NCBI RefSeq assembly: GCF_014931605.1
Contig: NZ_CP053382.1
Coordinates: 1 to 64,000, forward strand
Length of the DNA: 64,000 nucleotides
From: Halomonas sp. MCCC 1A13316
GTDB lineage: Bacteria > Pseudomonadota > Gammaproteobacteria > Pseudomonadales > Halomonadaceae
Direction: 5' to 3'
Numbering within the stretch: position 1 is the stretch's first letter; each line of letters starts with the position of its first letter. This document shows, piece after piece, positions 57,534-64,000 of this stretch. The notes under the pieces were generated by a model. It did not search any database, was not told the origin of the DNA, and saw only the letters and a list, made by a program, of their open reading frames with translations. The position numbers were made by a program, and so were the translations under genes.

Positions 57534-59879
57534 ATGACAAATGCCATTGATCGGACCCAGGCCGGCGCGGGCGGCTGCCCCTTCCACGCCGCTCAAGAGC
57601 CACCCACGGCACCCAACGGCTGCCCCGTGTCGCCCCGGGCGGCGGCCTTCGACCCCTTCGACCGCCCCTATCAGCTCGACCCCGCCGAAGCGCTGCGCTG
57701 GTCGCGGGAGCAGGAGCCGGTGTTCTACAGCCCCAAGCTCGGCTACTGGGTCGTGAGCCGCTACGACGACATCAAGGCGATCTTTCGCGACAACCTCACC
57801 TTCTCGCCGTCGATCGCGCTGGAGAAGATCACGCCGGCAAGCCGAGAGGCCCAGACGGTGCTTCAGCGCTACGACTACGGCATGAACCGCACCCTGGTGA
57901 ACGAGGACGAACCGGCCCACATGGCGCGCCGCCGCGAGCTGCTCGAAGCGTTCACGCCAGAGGCGCTCGAGGCCCACGCGCCGATGGTGCGCCGCCTGGT
58001 ACGCGAGAAACTCGACGCCATCGTCGACCGTGGCCGTGCCGACCTGGTCGCCGAGATGTTCTGGGAGGTGCCGCTCACCGTGGCGCTGCATTTCCTCGGC
58101 GTGCCCGAGGAGGACATGGATCAGCTGCGCCGCTTTTCCGTCGCCCACACGCTCAATACCTGGGGGCGGCCCTCGCCGGAGCAGCAGGTCGAGGTCGCCG
58201 AGGGCGTCGGCAGGTTCTGGCAGTACTCGGGCCAAGTGCTCAAGAAGATGCAGGACCAGCCCAGCGGCCACGGCTGGATGTACGACATGATCGAGAAGAA
58301 CCGGCAGAAGCCGGAGGTGGTCACCGACAACTACCTGCATTCGATGATGATGGCGATCATCGTCGCCGCCCACGAGACTACCGCGCTGGCCACCGCCAAC
58401 GCCTTTCGTCAGTTGCTCTCGCGCCCCGCAGTGTGGGCCGAGCTTTGTGCCAGCCCGGCGCTGATCCCCGCCGCGGCCGAGGAGTGCCTGCGCCACTCCG
58501 GTTCGGTAGTGGCCTGGCGGCGCATCGCCACCCGCGATGTCGAGGTGGGCGGCGTGAGCATTCCCGAGGGCGGCAAGATCCTGATGGTCACGGCCTCGGC
58601 CAACCACGACCCGGCCCACTTCGAGAACCCCGACGAGCTCGACATCTACCGCGACAATGCCGTCGATCACCTCACCTTCGGCTACGGCAGCCACCAGTGC
58701 ATGGGCAAGAACCTGGGACGCATGGAGATGCGCATCTTCCTCGAGGAGTTCACCCGCCGCCTACCGCATCTCGAACTCGAGGAACAGGAATTCACCTTCC
58801 TGCCCAACACCTCCTTCCGTGGCCCCGAGGCGCTGTGGGTGCGCTGGGATCCGGCGCAAAATCCCGAACGCCGCGAACCGGCAGTGCGCAGCGCCCAGCG
58901 CGATTTTCCCGTCGGGGCGCCGTCGCGCCAGGACATCGCCCGGGAAATGGTCGTCGCCAAGATGCAAGAAGCGGCACAGGGTGTGCTCCAGGTCGCCCTG
59001 GAAGACCCTCATGGACGCCGTGTGCCGGAGTGGAGCCCCGGCTCCCACATCGAGCTGATCGTGGGGGAGTACGTGCGCAAGTACTCGCTGTGCGGCGAGA
59101 TGGAAGATCCCTACTGGTTGCAGATCGCCGTGCTGCGCGAGCCCCAGGGGCGAGGCGGCTCGGCCTGGATCCACGAGCACCTCACGCCGGGCATGACCCT
59201 GCGCCTGCGCGGGCCCAAGAATCACTTTCGCCTCGATGAATCTGCCGAGCACTACGTGTTGATTGCCGGCGGCATCGGCATTACGCCGATCATCTCCATG
59301 GCCGACCGCTTGAAGCGGCTGGGCAAGTCGTATGAGCTGCACTACGCCGGCCGCTCTCGCTCCAGCATGGCCTTCATCGAGCGGCTCGATCGCGATCACG
59401 GCGAGGCGCTGCACCTCTACCGCAAGGACGCGGGCAAACGGCTCGACCTCGCCGGATTGCTTGCCGAGCCTGGCGAGGACACGCTGCTCTACGCCTGCGG
59501 CCCCGAGCGGCTGCTCGCGGCGCTGCAGGCCGGCACCAGCCATTGGCCGGAGGGCAGCTTGCATGTGGAGCACTTCTCGGCGGAGGGCGCACTGCTGGAC
59601 CCGGCCAATGAACACGCCTTCGAGGTCGAGCTTGCCGACTCCGAGCTGATCGTCGAGGTGGCGCCGGACCGCACCCTGCTGCAGGCACTGCGCGCCGCCG
59701 GCGTCGACGTGCCCAGCGACTGCGAGGAGGGCCTTTGCGGCTCCTGCCAGGTCGATGTCGTGGAGGGGGAAATCGACCACCGCGACAAGGTGCTTACCAC
59801 CGCCGAGCGTGCCGGCCAGGACCGCCTGATGAGTTGCTGTTCGAGGGCGAAGGGAAAAAAGCTCAAGCTTGCCCTCTGA
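57534..59879 (+). CDS. Self-sufficient cytochrome P450 fused to FMN reductase and ferredoxin (CYP116B type)
   Basis: 781 residues from ATG 57534, which has GGGAGG five bases upstream; ATG 57492 is less likely. The P450 domain (1-450) shows I-helix AAHETT near 279, ExxR EECLR near 316 and heme ligand C389 in FGYGSHQCMGKN. A phthalate-dioxygenase-reductase-type module follows: FMN motif RKYSLCG near 515 and NADH motif AGGIGITPIIS near 577. A C-terminal 2Fe-2S ferredoxin has C-x4-C-x2-C (CEEGLCGSC, about 728-736) and a last Cys near 767. This is the class VII layout of P450RhF. Substrate unknown, likely an imported aromatic or aliphatic compound. Confidence 0.95.
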   Translation: MTNAIDRTQAGAGGCPFHAAQEPPTAPNGCPVSPRAAAFDPFDRPYQLDPAEALRWSREQEPVFYSPKLGYWVVSRYDDIKAIFRDNLTFSPSIALEKITPASREAQTVLQRYDYGMNRTLVNEDEPAHMARRRELLEAFTPEALEAHAPMVRRLVREKLDAIVDRGRADLVAEMFWEVPLTVALHFLGVPEEDMDQLRRFSVAHTLNTWGRPSPEQQVEVAEGVGRFWQYSGQVLKKMQDQPSGHGWMYDMIEKNRQKPEVVTDNYLHSMMMAIIVAAHETTALATANAFRQLLSRPAVWAELCASPALIPAAAEECLRHSGSVVAWRRIATRDVEVGGVSIPEGGKILMVTASANHDPAHFENPDELDIYRDNAVDHLTFGYGSHQCMGKNLGRMEMRIFLEEFTRRLPHLELEEQEFTFLPNTSFRGPEALWVRWDPAQNPERREPAVRSAQRDFPVGAPSRQDIAREMVVAKMQEAAQGVLQVALEDPHGRRVPEWSPGSHIELIVGEYVRKYSLCGEMEDPYWLQIAVLREPQGRGGSAWIHEHLTPGMTLRLRGPKNHFRLDESAEHYVLIAGGIGITPIISMADRLKRLGKSYELHYAGRSRSSMAFIERLDRDHGEALHLYRKDAGKRLDLAGLLAEPGEDTLLYACGPERLLAALQAGTSHWPEGSLHVEHFSAEGALLDPANEHAFEVELADSELIVEVAPDRTLLQALRAAGVDVPSDCEEGLCGSCQVDVVEGEIDHRDKVLTTAERAGQDRLMSCCSRAKGKKLKLAL

Positions 59880-59959
59880 CCCTGGCGTTTACTTTGCACC
59901 ATGGCGATAACCCAAGTACGCCAACCCTGACAAACAAACGGGACTGACGAGGAACGACA

Positions 59960-61015
59960 ATGAAAAGACTCGCGACACTGACCGCATTGACCGCGCTCTC
60001 CCTGGGTGCCTTCCAGGGGGCCGCTGCCACCGAGCTGACGGTGAGCACCTGGGCCGGCCCCAACCACGGCGTCAATACCATCGTCTGGCCGACCTGGGGA
60101 AAGTGGGTCGAAGAGGCCACCGAGGGTCGCGTCAGCGTCAACGTGGTCCACGACATGGGCCCGCCGGGTTCGCAGATGGAGCTGATCGCCGACGGGGTGG
60201 CCGACGTCACCTGGCTGTTCCACGGCCTGATGCCGGGACGCTTCGAACTGACCAAGCTGCCGGAATTGCCCACCTTCGAGGACTTCTCCTCCGAGGCCGC
60301 GTCGGTGGCCTACTGGCGCACCCATAACGAATACTTCGCCGAGGCCGGCGAGCATCGCGGCGTCGAGGTGATCGGCGTCGGCGTGCATGGCCCGGGCTCG
60401 CTGTTCCTGAACGAATCGATCGACAGCCTCGACGATCTCGATGGCAAGCGCGTGCGCATCGGTGGCGGCGTGATGGGAGATATTTCCCAAGCGCTGGCGC
60501 TCACCGGTGTGGCGTTGCCGCCGGCCAGTACCTACGAAGCAGCGACCCAGGGCGTCATCGACGGCGCCATGCTCACCCTGGAAGGCCTCAAGAGCTTCCG
60601 CCTGGCCGAGGTGCTGCCCTACACGGTGCAGATGCCGGGCGGCTTCTATCGCGGCAGTTTCTCTCTTGTGATCAACCCCGACACCTGGGCCTCGCTCTCC
60701 GAGGAGGACCGCGCGGCGATCGAGGAGGTTTCAGGTGAGCGCCTCTCGCGGCTGTTCGGCTACATGATGGACGTGGTCGACGTACGCGGCATCGAATTTG
60801 CCGAAGAGCAGGGCAATACCTTCATCGAACTGCCCGCCGAGGAGATCGAACGCTTCCAGCAGATGGTCGACGACCTGCCGGGGGTCTGGATGGAAGCGGC
60901 CGGCGCCAGGGGTGTCGATGGCGAGGCCGCCCACGCCTACTTCTACGAACAGCTCGACGCCGCCGAGGGTGAGGAGGGGTTGTCGCCCGACGAGGTGATC
61001 GATCCCGAGGCGTAA
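59960..61015 (+). CDS. TRAP-type substrate-binding protein without permease partners
   Basis: DctP-family binding protein, 351 residues, with signal peptide (cleavage near residue 23, after GAAA). ELTVSTWAGPNHGVNTIVWP begins the mature part, FLNESIDSLDDLDGKRVRIGG holds the carboxylate-binding arginine region, and GVIDGAMLTLEGLKSF follows. The end is long and acidic. No dctQ or dctM lies nearby. It follows the P450 gene by 80 bases in the same direction (GAGGAA before the ATG), suggesting it delivers the P450 pathway substrate or a related acid. Confidence 0.9.
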   Translation: MKRLATLTALTALSLGAFQGAAATELTVSTWAGPNHGVNTIVWPTWGKWVEEATEGRVSVNVVHDMGPPGSQMELIADGVADVTWLFHGLMPGRFELTKLPELPTFEDFSSEAASVAYWRTHNEYFAEAGEHRGVEVIGVGVHGPGSLFLNESIDSLDDLDGKRVRIGGGVMGDISQALALTGVALPPASTYEAATQGVIDGAMLTLEGLKSFRLAEVLPYTVQMPGGFYRGSFSLVINPDTWASLSEEDRAAIEEVSGERLSRLFGYMMDVVDVRGIEFAEEQGNTFIELPAEEIERFQQMVDDLPGVWMEAAGARGVDGEAAHAYFYEQLDAAEGEEGLSPDEVIDPEA

Positions 61016-61033
61016 ACCGCGCCCTTTTTCCCC

Positions 61034-61070
61034 ACGCATGCGAGCACGGCCCCGGCCGTGCTCGCTGCGT
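61034..61070 (+). terminator. Strong hairpin after the orphan binding protein
   Basis: GCGAGCACGGC / GCCGTGCTCGC with loop CCCG, extended by ACGCA / TGCGT around one bulged base. No T-tract follows, so it is either a weak terminator or an RNA-stabilising end. Confidence 0.5.
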
Positions 61071-61088
61071 TATGGCAAGAGTAATTTA

Positions 61089-61104
61089 AGTTTCAGTTGA
61101 AACT
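61089..61104. promoter_or_regulatory. Putative operator, same core as 51561
   Basis: AGTTTCA-GT-TGAAACT, a perfect palindrome with a two-base centre, directly upstream of a TTGACC hexamer (61108-61113) and 76 bases before the DUF6455 gene. The core is identical to that in the VOC/gshB promoter. Confidence 0.65.
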
Positions 61105-61179
61105 ATTTTGACCTCCGTCAATGCTGCCCAGCGATAGGAGAACGATACTGCGGAAAACGTAACGGGAAGGAGAGGCAGC

Positions 61180-61605
61180 ATGAACCAGGCACCCAGGAAC
61201 TCATGGTGGAACCGTCTCTGCGAAGGCAGCTATCGCGCCTCCACACGGCGGATGGTCCGCGAGATCGAGGCGGAATCGCCGCAGGTCTACAGCGAGATGC
61301 TCAAGGATCTGGAGACGCCGCTGGAACCCACCTTCGAGCGTGAGATGTCACGCCATCTCGACCGCGGCGGCTATCGCGCCTTCGTGCCGGCCGAAACCCT
61401 GATGCCGGCCATGCTTCAGCGCTTCGGTCTCGACCAGGAGAGCGTTACCGAGCATGTCAGCTACCCCAGCCTGCGCGGCAACTGTAACGCCTGCCCGGTG
61501 GCCGGTCATTGCTGGGGTGCCATGCGTCGGGATGCCGGAGTCGACGAGTGTCGCGCCTTCTGTCCCAATGCCTTGGCCTTCGAGCGGTTGGCCGAGACGG
61601 CCTGA
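61180..61605 (+). CDS. DUF6455 family protein with cysteine motif
   Basis: 141 residues, AAGGAG upstream of the ATG. The C-terminal third has a cysteine set C102, C105, C111, C124, C128 (NCNACPVAGHC and ECRAFCPNA) followed by a conserved FERL. This pattern is that of DUF6455 as I recall it, and it looks like a zinc or redox/iron-sulfur site. There is no signal peptide, so the protein should be cytoplasmic. Function unknown. Its promoter palindrome matches the VOC/gshB site, pointing to a shared stress regulator. Confidence 0.75.
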   Translation: MNQAPRNSWWNRLCEGSYRASTRRMVREIEAESPQVYSEMLKDLETPLEPTFEREMSRHLDRGGYRAFVPAETLMPAMLQRFGLDQESVTEHVSYPSLRGNCNACPVAGHCWGAMRRDAGVDECRAFCPNALAFERLAETA

Positions 61606-61609
61606 CATC

Positions 61610-62962
61610 CTACGGCAGGGACAACAGTACGCCGGCCAGGGCGCAGGCGCCGAGCACCTTGAGCATGCCGACGCCGAAGCGGAAGATCGCCAGCAGGGCG
61701 GCCACCGAGAGGGCCAGGGCGGCCACGTCCAGGCTGGCGACGTCGGGTATCTGCAGGCGCAGCCCCACGCCGCGCCACTTGCCCACCTCGGCGAACACCA
61801 CGTGCAGGCCGAACCACACTGCCAGATTGAGCACCACGCCCACCACCGCGGCAGTGATCGCGGTCATGGCACCGCTCAGTGCAGCGTTTTCGCGCAATCG
61901 TTCGACATAGGGTGCGCCGAGGAAGATCCACAGGAAGCAGGGCACGAAGGTGACCCAGGTGGTGAGCAGCGCCGCCAGGGTGGCGGCCAACCACGGATCG
62001 AGGGGGGCGGCATCACGGAAGGCACCCATGAAGCCGACGAACTGCACCACCTGGATCAGCGGGCCGGGCGTGGTTTCGGCCATGCCCAGGCCGTCGAGCA
62101 TCTCGCCCGGTGCCAGCCAGCCGTAGCGCTGTACCGCCGCCTGGGCCACGTAGCTCAGCACCGCGTAGGCACCGCCGAAGGTCACCACCGCCATCTGGCT
62201 GAAGAAGGTGGCGATCTGGCTGAAGACGTTATCCGATCCCAGGGTCAGCAGCAGCACGGCCACCGGCGTCAGCCACAAGGCCAGACAGATAACCGAAATC
62301 TTCAACGACCAGACGCGATTGGGCCGCGCGTGGTCGGGCAGCCTGGCGCCCAGCAGCGAATCGCTGTCGGCAAGGCCACCAGATTCCGTTCCCTCGTGCC
62401 CGCCGCCGACCCGAAACAGCGGCGAACCGGCCTTGCCGCCAACAAAGCCGATCAGCGCTGCGCCCAGGATGATCAAGGGAAAGGGAATATCGAGAAAGAA
62501 GATCGCCACGAAGGCCGCCGCGGCGATGCCCAGCATGGCGCCGTTGCGCAGGGCGCGCTTGCCGATGCGCACCACCGCGTTGACGACGATGGCCAGCACC
62601 GCCGCTTTGACCCCGAAGAACAGCCCTTCCACCAGGCCCACATTGCCCAGCGCGGCATACAGGTAGCTGAGCGCCAGGATGCTGATGAAACCGGGCAGCA
62701 CGAACAGCGTGCCGGCCAGCAGCCCGCCCTTGGTGCGGTGCATCAGCCAGCCGATGTAGATCGCCAGCTGCTGTGCTTCCGGCCCCGGCAGCAGCATGCC
62801 GTAATTGAGCGCATGCAGGAAACGGTTCTCGCCGATCCAGCGCTTCTCCTCCACCAGGATGCGATGCATCACGGCGATCTGTCCCGCCGGGCCACCGAAA
62901 CTGAGTAGCGCAATGCGCAGCCAGACGTGAACGGCCTCGCGGAAGGGAACGCCATGGGGCAA
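61610..62962 (-). CDS. chrA: Chromate transporter ChrA
   Basis: Long-chain CHR family member, 450 residues, with two homologous membrane halves (about 1-185 and 230-450) and roughly ten helices. Half-specific motifs are SFGGPAGQIAVMH near residue 21 and TFGGAYAVLSYVAQ near 263, each followed by a PGP or TTPGP region (LPGPEAQQLA; ETTPGPLIQVVQF). It extrudes chromate. It is convergent with the DUF6455 gene (four bases apart). Confidence 0.93.
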   Translation of the reverse strand: MPHGVPFREAVHVWLRIALLSFGGPAGQIAVMHRILVEEKRWIGENRFLHALNYGMLLPGPEAQQLAIYIGWLMHRTKGGLLAGTLFVLPGFISILALSYLYAALGNVGLVEGLFFGVKAAVLAIVVNAVVRIGKRALRNGAMLGIAAAAFVAIFFLDIPFPLIILGAALIGFVGGKAGSPLFRVGGGHEGTESGGLADSDSLLGARLPDHARPNRVWSLKISVICLALWLTPVAVLLLTLGSDNVFSQIATFFSQMAVVTFGGAYAVLSYVAQAAVQRYGWLAPGEMLDGLGMAETTPGPLIQVVQFVGFMGAFRDAAPLDPWLAATLAALLTTWVTFVPCFLWIFLGAPYVERLRENAALSGAMTAITAAVVGVVLNLAVWFGLHVVFAEVGKWRGVGLRLQIPDVASLDVAALALSVAALLAIFRFGVGMLKVLGACALAGVLLSLP

Positions 62963-63059
62963 GGGGGGGCGGCATGCTGTCTCCAGTCAGGACAGGGCTC
63001 GAGTCAAAGGCAAGCCTATCCTAACGGCAGAAAATGACGGAGTCGTGTGGCTACCGTAT

Positions 63060-63845
63060 TCACCGTCGCCGACACAGCGCCACGAGCCGCGCCTTGGAGG
63101 GTACGCCGAGCTTGGCGTAGGCGCGCTTGCGGTAGGTCTCGGCCGTGGAGAGCGCAATATCGAGTTCGGCAGCGGCGGTCTTGAGGGTATGGCCCCGCAG
63201 CAGGTAGAGACAGAGCTGGCGCTCGCGTTCGGAGAGCGGAGCAAGGATGGCGACTTCCTCGGCGCTGGGTCGCTGCGGTGAGTCGGGGCGGGCCTGATCG
63301 TAGTGGCGGCGGATCAGGCTCGCCAGCAGCGGGGCCAGGGCGTCGAGCCGTGCCAGATCTTGGCGCTCGAAGGGGCCGGCCGCGCTGCCGCGGTAGAGGT
63401 TGAGGTAGTAGACACTTTGCTCGCCGGGCAGAGTGAGCGCCACCTTGTCGATCAGATCGGGAAAGGCGAACAGGTGGCTGCGGTAGGCTTCCGGCATCGC
63501 CCCGGCCTGCATCGGGGTAACTTCGGCGGCTGTATCTTCGCTGTTCCTATCCATCAGCTGGCGCAAACGCTGATAGTTGGGGTCCTGGCGGAACAGGCCG
63601 CCGGTGTAGAGCTCGGCCAAGCGGCCGGCCACCTGCGGTGCTCGCTGGTTATCGGCCAGCAGGCAGTCGACCTCGTCGCGGCCATCGAAGGCGAATACCA
63701 TGCACTGCTCGATGCCCACCGCCCGACGCAGCAGGGTCAGCAGCGCCTCGTCGAAGCCCGCCTCGCCCAGCCGAGCCACGCACTCCGCCACGGCCGGCAT
63801 CAGGCTCGGCCAGTCGGCGCTCTGCTCATCGCTCACTGCGGCCAT
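63060..63845 (-). CDS. LuxR-type transcriptional regulator
   Basis: 261 residues from ATG 63845 with GGAGG five bases upstream. The C-terminal LuxR helix-turn-helix (about 190-261) has LSERERQLCLYLLRGHTLKTAAAEL and STAETYRKRAYAKLGV. The N-terminal 185 residues show no PAS, receiver or autoinducer motif that I can recognise. It is divergent from the gene at 63951, with an inverted repeat between them as a candidate target. Confidence 0.87.
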   Translation of the reverse strand: MAAVSDEQSADWPSLMPAVAECVARLGEAGFDEALLTLLRRAVGIEQCMVFAFDGRDEVDCLLADNQRAPQVAGRLAELYTGGLFRQDPNYQRLRQLMDRNSEDTAAEVTPMQAGAMPEAYRSHLFAFPDLIDKVALTLPGEQSVYYLNLYRGSAAGPFERQDLARLDALAPLLASLIRRHYDQARPDSPQRPSAEEVAILAPLSERERQLCLYLLRGHTLKTAAAELDIALSTAETYRKRAYAKLGVPSKARLVALCRRR

Positions 63846-63915
63846 TTCATCCTCCACCTGCAAGCGCCTTGTCCCCGCTTTTGCGGGACAGTCGGCATGT
63901 CGTCTTCGCGATAGT

Positions 63916-63941
63916 CTGTCAGTAGACAACAATACTGACAG
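63916..63941. promoter_or_regulatory. Inverted repeat overlapping a ribosome binding site
   Basis: CTGTCAGTA (63916-63924) and TACTGACAG (63933-63941) form a perfect 9-bp inverted repeat with an 8-base spacer. The right arm runs into the Shine-Dalgarno CAGGAG of the gene at 63951. It may be a LuxR-type operator or an RNA hairpin hiding the start. Confidence 0.5.
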
Positions 63942-63950
63942 GAGCCGCCC

Positions 63951-64000
63951 ATGCGACCCGCCGGACGCGCCGAGACCGACTCGCTCTACTTCGATTATCC
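63951..64000 (+). CDS. Start of a gene cut by the window end
   Basis: ATG 63951 with CAGGAG eight to nine bases upstream; 16 full codons are visible (MRPAGRAETDSLYFDY). I recall MBL-fold hydrolases with a similar N-terminus, but this is too short to assign. Divergent from the LuxR-type gene. Confidence 0.5.
   Translation, partial: MRPAGRAETDSLYFDY

Noticed and set aside
57342..58694. Upstream extension of the IclR frame to 676 codons
   Set aside because: The extra part is antisense to the P450 gene; IclR homology starts at ATG 57341.

Overview
This window looks like the origin-proximal 64 kb of a high-GC gammaproteobacterial chromosome, most likely Halomonas or a close relative. That placement is inference from gene order and protein similarity recalled from memory, not from a database search. 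Position 1 lies about 244 bases before dnaA. The upstream stretch has DnaA boxes, and dnaA-dnaN-recF-gyrB follow in the classical order. Five parS sites (consensus TGTTTCACGTGAAACA) lie between 3.4 and 9.4 kb, so this is also the likely ParB loading zone.

Layout. 0-6.6 kb: replication initiation genes. 6.6-8.8 kb: a dead mobile-element scar, in which a group II intron sits directly behind the gyrB terminator and is interrupted by a 3'-truncated IS110-family element. 8.8-23.9 kb: LPS inner-core and heptose genes (gmhB, hldD, waaF, two further family-9 glycosyltransferases, a WaaE-type family-2 glycosyltransferase of atypical composition, a broken family-4 glycosyltransferase, kdkA, hldE, waaA), an OpgB-like phosphoglycerol transferase, and glyQS. 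23.9-38.9 kb: housekeeping genes rpiA, ilvA, fthC, 6S RNA, zapA, a UPF0149 gene, pepP, ubiH, ubiI, ctpA, envC, gpmI, a rhodanese gene, secB and rsmE. This stretch also holds a 31-residue membrane microprotein and a MITE-like repeat.

39-50 kb: a catabolic island for uronic and aldaric acids, with glucarate dehydratase, 5-keto-4-deoxyglucarate dehydratase, a complete DctPQM TRAP transporter, galactarolactone cycloisomerase, galactarolactone isomerase, uronate dehydrogenase, a FadR-type GntR regulator and a 2,5-dioxovalerate dehydrogenase. Together they could take galacturonate, glucuronate, galactarate or glucarate to 2-oxoglutarate. Two promoters in the island carry tandem TGTATGA-like heptads. 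One of them leads into a remnant of a second kdgD gene.

50-64 kb: a CvfB-like RNA-binding protein, a VOC/glyoxalase-fold protein divergent from gshB, then tonB-algH-ruvX, a small membrane protein, pyrB, and an IclR regulator divergent from a self-sufficient P450-reductase-ferredoxin fusion (CYP116B/class VII type). These are followed by an orphan TRAP binding protein, a DUF6455 cysteine-motif protein, a ChrA chromate transporter, a LuxR-type regulator and the first codons of another gene. The least expected signals are a palindrome core AGTTTCA-N2-TGAAACT found both in the VOC/gshB divergent promoter and upstream of the DUF6455 gene, the duplicated kdgD leader, the intron/IS110 scar, and the P450 locus with its transporter-less binding protein.
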